DNA of 25,034 nucleotides from Blattamonas nauphoetae (Eukaryota; Preaxostyla; Oxymonadida). Each line of letters opens with the position of its first letter. The stretch's first letter is position 1. Below are positions 1 to 8,593 of this stretch, piece after piece. The notes below the pieces were generated by a model that was given only the letters and a program-made list of their open reading frames with translations, did not search any database and had not been told where the DNA came from. Where the stretch lies: the NCBI GenBank assembly GCA_033064195.1, contig JARBJD010000672.1:1-25034 (forward strand), given 5' to 3'. Both the position numbers and the translations under genes were made by a program.

Positions 1-10
1 ATTATTAATT

Positions 11-598
11 TTATCTCGGAATTCCATATGAGAAAATGCCATAATTGAGGATGGTATTGTAAGCTTCATTATAGGCAATACTCATATCCTTTCCACCAAC
101 GAGAATCTTGAAAATGGTTCGAAAGATCGGGAGTTTATTCATGCATAAGCATTTATCAGATAAATCGTCAAGTTCAATCACCACATCGTTGATTCCAGTG
201 AGTGTCGCAATGAGAGCACATAAATCACTTTGGTTCGTGATCAGTTTCTTCGATGGTTCAATGAGATTATTCAACAACTTCTTTTCACAAGCGAATGCGT
301 TCTTGTATACTAGCAACAACTGATCTTTGAATGCTGTAATATTCGATTCGTATTCCCTCAGTGGAATTGTTCGACTTTGAATTGGCGCTGATGGATATGT
401 CTCAAGTGGAGGATCATAAACACCTCGTTCAGTAGTTACCACAGGTTCAGAGCAAACACGATCCATCTCCATTTTCGATCCTCTATTATCTACGCCAGAT
501 TTGCTCCGATCTTCGATGATGACGTTGTTGGTGATTGATGTTGGTACTGAAGAAGAACTTGTGTGTTTCGTAAATTGACAACTGAGAATTGGCTGCAT
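11..598 (-). CDS. Unknown Polinton-associated protein (copy A)
   Basis: This 195-residue protein is one I do not recognise. A relative is encoded at the far right of the window in element B. The two share an N-terminal stretch starting MQPILSCQ and rich in Ser/Thr, then a variable segment, then the block YDPPLETYPSAPIQSR followed by IPLREY. No signal peptide or membrane segment is evident. The proline-rich block ahead of a helical C-terminal half would suit a virion or scaffold protein, but nothing in the sequence proves that. The start is supported by a T-rich box just before the ATG, as at other genes here. It is followed by the structural candidate on the same strand, with a gap of only about 40 bases, so the two may be co-expressed. 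Confidence 0.7.
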   Translation of the reverse strand: MQPILSCQFTKHTSSSSVPTSITNNVIIEDRSKSGVDNRGSKMEMDRVCSEPVVTTERGVYDPPLETYPSAPIQSRTIPLREYESNITAFKDQLLLVYKNAFACEKKLLNNLIEPSKKLITNQSDLCALIATLTGINDVVIELDDLSDKCLCMNKLPIFRTIFKILVGGKDMSIAYNEAYNTILNYGIFSYGIPR

Positions 599-624
599 TT
601 TAGTAAAAATAAAAAAGTGATATA
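599..624 (-). promoter_or_regulatory. T-rich upstream box of the unknown protein gene (copy A)
   Basis: Read on the minus strand, the bases before the ATG are CTTTTTTATTTTTACTAAA. The same T-rich box followed by a short A-rich spacer stands before most genes in the window. This is a pattern match only; no transcription start is known. Confidence 0.45.
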
Positions 625-640
625 TTCATTTTTGTTTTGA

Positions 641-1669
641 TCAACTGCTGAAATACATTACGTCAGTTTGACCTAGTGTAGCGCTCAAATTATGTTCATT
701 CGGAAGTGTATCCAACACTCGAGGTCCTGTATAGTCAACTGGATTCCATGTTCGTGCGAATGCTGCCACCATATGTTCACCACTATGGAGTATTGTATAC
801 ACAGGAGCAATAAGGCTTTCTGGAGTGATATTATTTCCCCTGAGTAAATCAAAACCAGCAGCTCTTGGATTTGGATAAGAATTCAAGCGTTTCGTTACAA
901 TCTTCATAAATGATTTCTTTTTCAGTAAACCATTCGGATCAGCAAAGAAGTTATAATCCCAAAAGTCGCTCAGAAATGGAATTAATATTCCTCGATTCAT
1001 ATGAGTCGCTAATCCTGAACGAATCTTTGCGAAATCACCAAGAGAATACACACCGATTGCTTGGTTTGGTTGACCAGTTGCTGTACTTGAACAACGAATT
1101 TTCAGGAATTTCATAGCTTCATTCGCAATCCACAATGACACTTGATATGGACTAATTTCATCAGGTGGGAGATCAGGATTGTCGTTCCACATTTTTGTCT
1201 TCTTCAACTCCTTCCATTGTGCATCTATTCTCGGACGTTCAAGCAACTTAAATGCAGCATACTTTTGTTGTTTTCGTCCTTGTTTTGTCGGATTTGCAGC
1301 TGTCCAAGCATTTCGATACAAGTTTTCACGTCTCTTTGCAATCTTTCCACCATTCCAGTATCGTTCGATGCCATTTTTGTCAGTCACAATCACATCATCA
1401 CTATAGCCATCTCCATCTCTGTCTTCAACAAGTACATTCCAACCTCCAAATCGTTTTGGATTGGAATCAATCATGTGTTGTGCACTTGGAGCAGATCGAA
1501 ATGCATCTTCATATCTGAGATCATAATCATGTTCTGTAAGGATTGCACTTGCTGCATGTTTGGCAAGTTTATCTTTGGTGTTTTGTTTGAATGGATTAAC
1601 ACCTTTCTTCCTTTTTGACTGTGTTGGGTTTCTTTGTTGAATCTGTCGAAGAATATTTTGATCGTTCAT
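641..1669 (-). CDS. Candidate virion structural protein with a DxDxDG loop (copy A)
   Basis: This 342-residue protein has a very basic N-terminus (residues 1-35, many Lys/Arg/Gln). A central domain follows, with GWNVLVEDRDGDG near residue 76. Residues 83-93 form an acidic DxDxDG-type loop like those that bind calcium, followed by DVIVTDKNG and a conserved Asn-Gly. The copy in element B shares the pattern from 'DA..S.PSA' through the Val-rich strand, the Asn-Gly and a later NPT. I recall similar 'DGD..DVIV..NG' domains in large DNA viruses and Polinton-like viruses, so a minor structural role is plausible but unproven. It is too short for the usual double jelly-roll major capsid. It is divergent from the packaging ATPase gene, with only 33 bases between the two starts. 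Confidence 0.6.
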   Translation of the reverse strand: MNDQNILRQIQQRNPTQSKRKKGVNPFKQNTKDKLAKHAASAILTEHDYDLRYEDAFRSAPSAQHMIDSNPKRFGGWNVLVEDRDGDGYSDDVIVTDKNGIERYWNGGKIAKRRENLYRNAWTAANPTKQGRKQQKYAAFKLLERPRIDAQWKELKKTKMWNDNPDLPPDEISPYQVSLWIANEAMKFLKIRCSSTATGQPNQAIGVYSLGDFAKIRSGLATHMNRGILIPFLSDFWDYNFFADPNGLLKKKSFMKIVTKRLNSYPNPRAAGFDLLRGNNITPESLIAPVYTILHSGEHMVAAFARTWNPVDYTGPRVLDTLPNEHNLSATLGQTDVMYFSS

Positions 1670-1702
1670 TTAATAAGAAATAAAATATTTAATTTTATAT
1701 AA
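1670..1702. promoter_or_regulatory. 33-bp divergent promoter region
   Basis: These 33 bases, all A/T apart from a single G, separate the ATG codons of two divergent genes: the structural candidate (-) and the ATPase (+). Each strand shows a version of the T-rich box (TTTTATTTCTTATTAA on the minus strand; TTTAATTTTATATAA on the plus strand). Both transcripts must start within or very near this gap, so leaders would be extremely short. Confidence 0.55.
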
Positions 1703-2590
1703 ATGTTTCATCAAAAACAAATTACATCAAGAAGAAAACAAGGAAACAACTTAACACAAAGGATGTCGTACAATTCATTCGATGATCTTTCAATTTCAGA
1801 ATATGTCAATCAGAGACTGCAACAAGTGAAGACCACTAATGTCGGAAAAGAGCTGCCAAGTGCTATTCATCCTGAACTACTGTTCAATCGCAATAGTGTG
1901 AATGTGCTCATTGGAAATAGAGGAAGTGGTAAGACCTATAATGTCCTCAGAGAACTCCTGAAAGTCCAGGAAGTGCCACTCCAAAATGAGAGATTTCACT
2001 TGTTTGTTTACGTTACTGATAAGCACAACGATGGCACTTTTCAACGATCCAAATCATTAATAAGGATTCCAATTGTGAAGGTCAAGTATAATGAGATTTT
2101 TGCATTTCTGGAGAATCTATCAACAGCGAAAGCAGCATACGAAGAAATCATTGACAATCACTGGGAAGAAACAGTGACAGATCATTCAAGAAAATCAATA
2201 CTGAAAACACTCCATCTTGATTCATTTCGAGAACGCAATCTTCAAACAATGATACTCCTCGATGACTGTAGAAGAATCCTCAGTGAGCGAAGAACGAAAG
2301 CGAATCCCTCAATTCTGATGGACTTGTTACTGGAGAATCGTCAGCCAAAGTTCACATTCTTTCTCACCATTCATGAACTGTTCTCATTATCTCCAGATAT
2401 GAAGTCAAACATTGATTCATTGTGGATCTTTGGAGGCTTCAATAATGAACGAATCAGAAGAGTTTTCAATCAACTGAATGCACCAATGGAATGCAAAGAG
2501 TTTTGGAGTATTTATAAACAATTAACGAAGCAACAAGCAGCAATCTTTCGATATGGTCAAACTGTTCACATTGATTACCTCTTGGTTTAA
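1703..2590 (+). CDS. A32-like genome packaging ATPase (FtsK/HerA type), copy A
   Basis: The 295-residue P-loop ATPase has Walker A GNRGSGKT at residues 71-78 and Walker B MILLDDC at 183-189. A conserved segment FFLTIHELFSL around 219-229 holds the position of the sensor motif seen in A32-type ATPases. Length and layout fit the packaging ATPases of Polintons, virophages and nucleocytoplasmic large DNA viruses, which drive DNA into preformed capsids. The copy in element B matches closely by eye across the P-loop, the Walker B block (LLDDCRRIL) and the block LLLENRQPKFTFFLT. An in-frame Met at residue 21 (MSYNSF) is an alternative start, since homology to B begins soon after it. The family is confident; the packaging role follows from the family. 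Confidence 0.9.
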   Translation: MFHQKQITSRRKQGNNLTQRMSYNSFDDLSISEYVNQRLQQVKTTNVGKELPSAIHPELLFNRNSVNVLIGNRGSGKTYNVLRELLKVQEVPLQNERFHLFVYVTDKHNDGTFQRSKSLIRIPIVKVKYNEIFAFLENLSTAKAAYEEIIDNHWEETVTDHSRKSILKTLHLDSFRERNLQTMILLDDCRRILSERRTKANPSILMDLLLENRQPKFTFFLTIHELFSLSPDMKSNIDSLWIFGGFNNERIRRVFNQLNAPMECKEFWSIYKQLTKQQAAIFRYGQTVHIDYLLV

Positions 2591-2735
2591 AACGATTCTG
2601 ATTTATTCAAAATGGTTTAGATATTTTTGAAATGGTTTCAAATGATTCTAAAAGCAGTAATGTTCTTTTCAAAATGATTTTACAATTTTTAATTCATTCA
2701 AAATGAGTCTAACAGTTTTGAACCATTTGAACCAG
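2591..2735. repeat. Short degenerate repeat after the ATPase gene
   Basis: Variants of CAAAATGRTT recur about every 20-40 bases (TTCAAAATGGTTT, TTTCAAATGATTCT, TTCAAAATGATTTT, TTCAAAATGAGTCT). This looks like a decayed minisatellite. It is not coding and has no known function. Confidence 0.45.
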
Positions 2736-3078
2736 AAATAGATTAATTAGTGAGATTTCATTTTAGTGAATCTATCAATCGAAAGTCATCCGACGGGCAC
2801 TTTTTCTCGTCCGATCTTCGCCTATTTGGGAGTTTCGAGATTTCACTAAATTTGTCACTTTCCACTCTTTTCTGATGTTACCTGCATAATATATTGTTTA
2901 TTTAACTTTTCATCTCTAAAACACCAATAAAAGGAGTTTCTGGTCACATCAACGACTTTCTTGACATCATCTCAGGATCGATCCCATTGTCAAGTGTTTG
3001 TGGATGTTGATTTCATCGATTCTGACCATCTTTCGATGTTCATTCGCATGAATCTTTATCACGGAATGCTCCTCTTCG
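2736..3078. other. Intergenic stretch with a long-armed inverted repeat
   Basis: No credible gene is visible. TTTTAGTGAATC near 2762-2774 can pair with GATTTCACTAAA near 2839-2850, with a GC-richer middle containing two TCCGA copies. The rest is AT-rich and unremarkable. The hairpin could be a transcript-end or recombination feature, but there is no direct support for either. Confidence 0.3.
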
Positions 3079-3588
3079 TTGTATTTTGTCCTCATTCATG
3101 TCTTCAGAACCATCTTCTACGAATCGACTCGGATCCTCAAGTTCGAAACGATTTATGACAATTTTCTATTTTCACTTCATTATCACTTTTTTGTTCGAAT
3201 AAAGACTCAAATAACACAAAATAATAAGAAACAAGCATTATTTGGATGGTCGGATCAAAAATGGTCGGATCAGTCGGATCCTAATCAGAAGCCTGTTAAT
3301 TTAGATTCAATTGAAAGTTTTCAGATGTATTTAAACAAGAATGGAGAGATTCTGAAACGATATACAACGAATAAGCTCAACAAAATGATCAAGATTGACG
3401 GATACAGAATAACGAAAACCAAAGGTGTAATCGCACTTCGAAAGGACTACAATGGCGGTTCTTCCACAATGACTTACACTGATTCTCCACAAAAATATGA
3501 TGAACTTATGTCTAGAATTACAGTGCTTGAAGACATTGTTAAACGTCTCGCTAGTGCCATTGAATCTAAGAATCAACGTTGGGGTTAA
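3079..3588 (+). CDS. Small GYRITK-motif protein (copy A; start uncertain)
   Basis: The conserved part (from about 3300) reads FQxYLxKNxExLxxYTTxKLNxMIxIDGYRITKxxGxIALRK, then a variable linker and a C-terminal segment with a coiled-coil heptad pattern (residues of the type I..LE.IVKRL). Element B encodes the same protein at 22443. I do not know its function; the basic centre and helical tail would suit a nucleic-acid or structural adaptor. No good ATG precedes the conserved block. The left limit given is only the limit of the open stretch, and the true start is unresolved. Three TCGGATC copies lie at 3249-3281 just ahead of the conserved block. The 3' end overlaps the convergent small gene by about 23 bases. 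Confidence 0.55.
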   Translation: MYFVLIHVFRTIFYESTRILKFETIYDNFLFSLHYHFFVRIKTQITQNNKKQALFGWSDQKWSDQSDPNQKPVNLDSIESFQMYLNKNGEILKRYTTNKLNKMIKIDGYRITKTKGVIALRKDYNGGSSTMTYTDSPQKYDELMSRITVLEDIVKRLASAIESKNQRWG

Positions 3589-3841
3589 TTCTCAATGAAT
3601 CCTGATCATCACTGGAATCAAGCAATTGTCTCAAGCATTGTGAAACCAATTCATCATCCTTAATTATTTTTGTTGATACTAATTGTATTAATCGCTTTTG
3701 TACTTCACTCAATTGTGAATCAAACTCTTGCTTCTTCAGTTGGTTTCGATAGTACCATTCTCTTTTGCTCAGGCGAATTGCATTCTTTGCATCACTTTCT
3801 GATTGATAAAACTTTGGTCGTCCTTTCACTTTTGTTGACAT
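3566..3841 (-). CDS. Small basic protein, element A only
   Basis: The 91-residue protein starts MSTKVKGRPKF, has a basic segment (SKREWYYRNQLKKQ) and then a helical, heptad-like region (FDSQLSEVQKRLIQLVSTKI). The basic-then-coiled order is reminiscent of small DNA-binding regulators of the bZIP type, but the match is loose and I would not name it. The start is supported by a good T-rich box (TTTTTTATTTCC on the minus strand) before the ATG. No counterpart is visible in the part of element B in this window. It lies convergent to the GYRITK gene and divergent from the polymerase gene. Confidence 0.55.
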   Translation of the reverse strand: MSTKVKGRPKFYQSESDAKNAIRLSKREWYYRNQLKKQEFDSQLSEVQKRLIQLVSTKIIKDDELVSQCLRQLLDSSDDQDSLRINPNVDS

Positions 3842-3866
3842 CTTTTCTACGGAAATAAAAAATCAG
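3842..3866 (-). promoter_or_regulatory. T-rich upstream box of the small basic protein gene
   Basis: On the minus strand GATTTTTTATTTCCGTAG stands about 10-25 bases before the ATG, matching the box seen elsewhere in the window. Confidence 0.45.
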
Positions 3867-3884
3867 ATTTTAATTTATGAATTC

Positions 3885-3908
3885 AATTTTTTATCCTGTA
3901 AGAAATAT
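3885..3908 (+). promoter_or_regulatory. T-rich upstream box of the polymerase gene (copy A)
   Basis: AATTTTTTATCCTGTAAG precedes the ATG at 3909 by about 6 bases. It closely resembles the box before the prim-pol gene (AATTTTTTATCTCCTTAG). Confidence 0.5.
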
Positions 3909-6900
3909 ATGGAGAACTTATCAATAAAGCTCATTAATGAATTTGCTCAAAAGCTGGGAGTGGATTGCGATTCATTACCGTTAAAACGACTGATTGAAAC
4001 TGCCAATAATGCACTAGTTCAGAATGGTTTCAGAGGAGACATAAACAACACAAATGAGATTGAACAATTCATCAGAACATTTACGATTCGGAATCCTTTG
4101 ATGGCACCAGTGATTCAAGAACTAATGAATAGACAGAATAACCAACCCATTAATGCACAACAAATTGATGCAAATGTTCAGCAGAAAAGAAACACAATGG
4201 AGAATCAAATGAGACTGATCCAAGAGATTAGACAACGACGAATTGTACAGCCAAATCAACAAGTCATTGAGCATGATCAAGAACAGAGAAGACAACGACG
4301 AAGACACCAGCAGAATCTCAATCAGGAAATCCGAGAATATGAACAACGAACGAGATACCAACAAATGTTGGCTCACTTTGAAGAACGAAGACGGAGATTT
4401 CTGAATTTGTATCAAGTCCCAATAGAAGAAGATATTGTACTTCCACAGCTGCCACAAACACAATTGAATGCTCTGATGCTGAGAGATGTCGATAATGTTC
4501 GAGCATTTGCAGCTGCACTCGAGAATGTGAGGGCTAATTTGGCTCCAGCAGGATACATCGCTGATCAACAATATCGAGACGCTAATGGACCAGTTCAATT
4601 GTACTATCGCAATAATGTCGCATCATTTGCAGACATTGAAGCACGACTCAGAGAAGTATTCACAGCAGAGAATTTCCCATTTAAGATCTCCTTTGACTTT
4701 GCGATTCTGAATTCTGTAACAGATCAAAATGGAAACACCACTTATGAAGAGAATACACCATTCTATCAGAACTCAATGAAAACATCTCCGATTACAGTCC
4801 AAAATCCTCAAGACATTGATGCTGTCATCAACGCAATGAAATCAAGAATCAGAGACAGTTTTGAAGTCACAGTGATTGATACCAAAAGAGTGCCATGTGC
4901 CATTTATGGAGCTGCTTTTTACGTGTACCGATTGCGAAATGGTGGTGCTTGCGTTCCAGGATTGAAAGCACATATTGCTCTTCAGACAGTGTTTTATGTT
5001 GATTGTAAATATAACATTTGCATCTTCACAGCTCTGACTTATCTCACTCATGGAAAAGAAGCAGATGGTAAGAAAATATGTCGAGACACAAGAATCAAGA
5101 TCGCAAAGTAGCATTTCACATCGTTCTATCATTACTCAGACCTCACTAGTCCAGCTTTAGTGAAGATTCTCAAAGAGTATCCAGGATTCAATATCTCAAC
5201 AGAAATAGCACGATTTGTAGAACACTTCAATGTGAATGTACATATTTATGAAGCAATTGAAAAAGACAATGGAGGCTCATGGATTTATGCACTTTCTCAG
5301 TCATTTCTCTCACCATTGGAGAACGCAAGAGACTTCAATTTATTGATGATCATTCTCGAGTCGGATGCACATTTGATGTATGTTTCTGATCCACAAAAGT
5401 TGACGAAATTGATGATTTGTCCACACTGCAAAGACTATTGTCGTCCATATAATTCAAGAGGTGCAGGTACAAGAGATTTTGACAATCACGTGAAGAAATG
5501 TCTCGAACAGGGAATCAGAAATGAAGAACGATCAGTGGACTTAGATAATGCTTCAGCACCAATTCTAACTGCAGTTATTGACAATCCAACAATGGCTTAT
5601 CTATTGTCTCGAGGAAGAATGAATGAATACAAATACACAGATCAGTTCTTGACATTCGATATTGAAACCGTTATTGGTGAATTCTCAATGGATCTTCCTC
5701 AATCTGAAAACACACAAGAGAAGAGTACCGTTCTGAACAAACATCACTTGTATTCATTAGCGTTCTCTTCTTCACTTCCATATTCACAAACAATGAAAGA
5801 TGTAAATCGACTTGAATGTTCATATGACAACAGTGGTAGAAAATCAGTGTATCTTGACAAGAGTTTCGAAGGAATGAAAGACAAAGAAGAAGAATGGATC
5901 AGAATGTGTCTCAAAGCTGGATTAATCGATGCTGATTTGACAAAAGAGAAGATCCAAAAGCAAGCACGCAGTATTGGCTTTATACATTTCATCATAAATG
6001 ATATGTTCAAAGAAGCACTGAGAATCCAAGACTATCAACAGTACTCAGATCCAGAAATCCCATCAAATAAGTATGTCACAGTAATGGGGTGGAATAGTGC
6101 GAACTTCGATCTTCCAGTAATCATGAATGCACTTCACTTCACACAATGGAGCATCTATGAACCACCACTCGGATCTGCAAAGTGTCCTAAACAGCTCGTG
6201 GTTCGTCAGAAGAAACTCCAGGTGTCTTTGAGATTCCTTGATGCAATGAATTTTGTTTCGCCACAATCATTGAAATCATTTGTGCAGGACTTTGGTGATG
6301 GAACTGAGTCAAAAGGCATCTTTCCATACGAAGCAATCAATATCATAAATGTTGAAGAAGAATTGAATAAATCAGAACCGTTTCCAGAAGAAGTGTTCTA
6401 TTCACATGTGAAAAACGAATCATTGTTGAAAGATCTTTCGTATTCTGACTATGTTGAAGATGCAAAGAGATTCAGTTCAAGAAGAGAATACCTGAAGAAC
6501 TATAACATCAATGACACACTAATCATGATTGATCCAATGCAGAAATTGATTCAATGGTTTGCAGCAGGGAGAGTCGATATGTTGCAGTTTGTTTCGTGTC
6601 CAGCAGCAGCAGTGAACTTGAGAAATATGTCGACATACTTTCCATCACTCTATTCTGATTCACCACCATATGCAGACTTCGATATCAATGCCACTTATGT
6701 CGTCAAAACTTATGAGAAAGCTTATGATTTGACACGAGCGAAATGGAAGTATATGGTGAAGAATTATGAGTACCAAGATGAGAGAGCAGATCGAGATTCT
6801 TCTCAAAATGTGAATGACAATGACTATGAATGGATGACTGAATTGATCCAGAAAGGATGTGCCATTTGTGGAGCCTCATTTACGTTTCAGAATCAACCAA

Positions 6901-8564
6901 CACTTGATCGAATTGACTGCTCCCTATCTCACACAAAAGAGAATTGTCAACCATGTTGCGTGAACTGTAATGTTGTTAAATCCAATCGAGATGAACACCT
7001 GACGAAACTCAAGATTCAACTGCGCCAATACGCTCAAGTTCACAAGCTTCAAATGACATTGACTGATGAACGAGTGTATAAGCTATTAAGGAGTGGAATC
7101 ACTGGTGGTTTGTCTAATGTTATGCACCGATTGAATCGATCAGGAATTGATACCATTCATCGTTTTGAATACGACAGAGCAAACAAAAAAGTGATTGACA
7201 AAGATACTGGAAATGTAATGACTCACAACCTCTGTCTTGACAATAATTCTCTCTATCCAAGTGTTTCAGCATCAGTACCACACAAGGCTGTAAAATATAC
7301 AAACAACAAAATGCATATGCCTGGAGGTGTCAAATTCTACACAACAAAGAAGGAAGTAATGTTGAAGATCATCAAAGAAAGGAAAGATCTGTTCGCTGTC
7401 AAAGTGAAGGGACACATTCGAGAGGACAGAATCAAAGATTTCATCAATATGCCTCCCATTATTCAGACAATCAATATCAAACCAGATCAGATGTGCTCAG
7501 AAGATACTCTCGAAGCGATGAGGAATTGTGGTGTTCCAGAAGGGAAATCAGAGAAGAAAGTCACACAATTGTTGTCCACTTTTGGTGAGTACCGAGTGTT
7601 CAATTCATACTATTTGTGGTTCCTTATTGATGATTGTGCTTTTGAAATCGATGATGTGTCTGAGATGGCTGTCTTCGAGAAGAATACTGCATTTATTGGA
7701 TTCATAACATCAATGATTCAACGTCGAATCGCGGCAATCGAGGCTGGAAACACTGGGATGGAAAAGTTCTGTAAACTAATCCTTAATTCATGCTACGGTT
7801 ACGATTCTCTCAATACAGAGAAATACAAAAGATCATATTTGTTAAATCGAGAACAGACATTTCTGAAGCACTTGTATCCTGATTTTCTGTCGACAGATCA
7901 GATTGGTAAAGATTTGTATTTAGTCGATGTTAAACCCAAGAAATTCAAATGCAAAACTGCTCTTCAATCAGCGTTCTTTACACTCGAGAATGCCAAGTAT
8001 TGGTACTTCAATTTCTACTACAATTTCATCACTAAGTGTTGTGACGAACAGAAGTTTCATTTCATCTATTGTGACACAGATTCGTTGTCTATCGCCATTG
8101 CAGGTGATCCAAATCAAGACTGTCATCAAGGTTTATCAGCTATTGTATCAAATCAGCAGTTCCACGATAAGAATGTGTTTCAATGGTTGCCAAATCCAAA
8201 GTGTGGAATCAAATCAAGGAAGAAACTATTGGGATTGTCGGTGGAAAAGGAAGGTGATTTCATGATTGCTCTGTCGCCAAAGTGCTACTTCATTAGTGAG
8301 AAAAATACACCAGTGCACAAAGCCATTAAAGGAATCTCGCTAGCCCGGAATTCACATCTGGATCAATCACAATTCATCAAAGCAAATGAGACAAAACAAC
8401 CGATTGAAGGAGAGAATGTGAACTTTCAAATGAAGGAAGATTCAATGGTGACAGTACTGGTGAAAAAGAATGCATTGACATCAATTCACACAAAGATGAT
8501 GGTACTTCCGAATGGATCATGTGCTCCATTCATTAATGGATTAAACAGAGAGGACTATCTTTAA
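3909..8564 (+). pseudogene. Protein-primed family B DNA polymerase region with embedded HNH domain (copy A, broken)
   Basis: This is the Polinton replicative polymerase (pPolB). In order it holds: an N-terminal helical region, a Gln/Arg-rich coiled coil near 4160-4400, a Cys-then-His region of possible peptidase-like fold (about 4990-5400), and a zinc-finger-like CPHC...C cluster (5418-5501). The 3'-5' exonuclease motifs are DIE near 5658, NSANFD near 6093 and YNIND near 6501. A CxxC-type HNH domain follows at 6858-6992, then GITGGLSNV. The palm motifs are DNNSLYPS near 7239, K...NSCYG near 7773 and YCDTDS near 8067, and PKCYF lies near the end. All visible catalytic motifs are present, but the gene as a whole is broken. 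Family members use a terminal protein rather than an RNA primer. The integrase gene follows about 30 bases downstream. Confidence 0.88.
6858..6992 (+). other. HNH nuclease domain embedded in the polymerase (copy A)
   Basis: Between the exonuclease and palm domains lies CAICGASF, about 10 residues further TLDRIDCSLSHTKENCQP, then CCVNCNVVKSNRDEH. This has the CxxC...DRID...EN...CxxCN layout of HNH/endonuclease VII-type nucleases, which chelate zinc with four cysteines. The same domain sits at the same place in copy B, so it is ancestral to both polymerases. Activity is not shown. Confidence 0.75.
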
Positions 8565-8572
8565 TGAGTATC

Positions 8573-8593
8573 AGTTATTTTTATGTCCAATAA
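8573..8593 (+). promoter_or_regulatory. T-rich upstream box of the integrase gene (copy A)
   Basis: GTTATTTTTATGTCCAATAA ends directly at the ATG at 8594 and fits the window-wide T-rich box. Confidence 0.45.

Noticed and set aside
1142-1618. Plus-strand reading frame of 158 residues opposite the structural candidate
   Set aside because: It is a shadow of the minus-strand gene, with Cys/Phe/Ser-rich composition and no T-rich box.
641-1669. Major capsid protein
   Set aside because: At 342 residues it is well below the usual size of double jelly-roll capsids and lacks their recognisable pattern; kept as an unproven structural candidate.
2961-3158. Small reading frame in the intergenic stretch after the ATPase
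   Set aside because: No start box, no conserved counterpart in element B, and composition like the surrounding non-coding DNA.
6858-6992. Intein or homing intron as explanation for the HNH domain in the polymerase
   Set aside because: No splice-block residues are seen at the edges, the segment is too short for an intein, and it is retained at the same site in two diverged polymerases.
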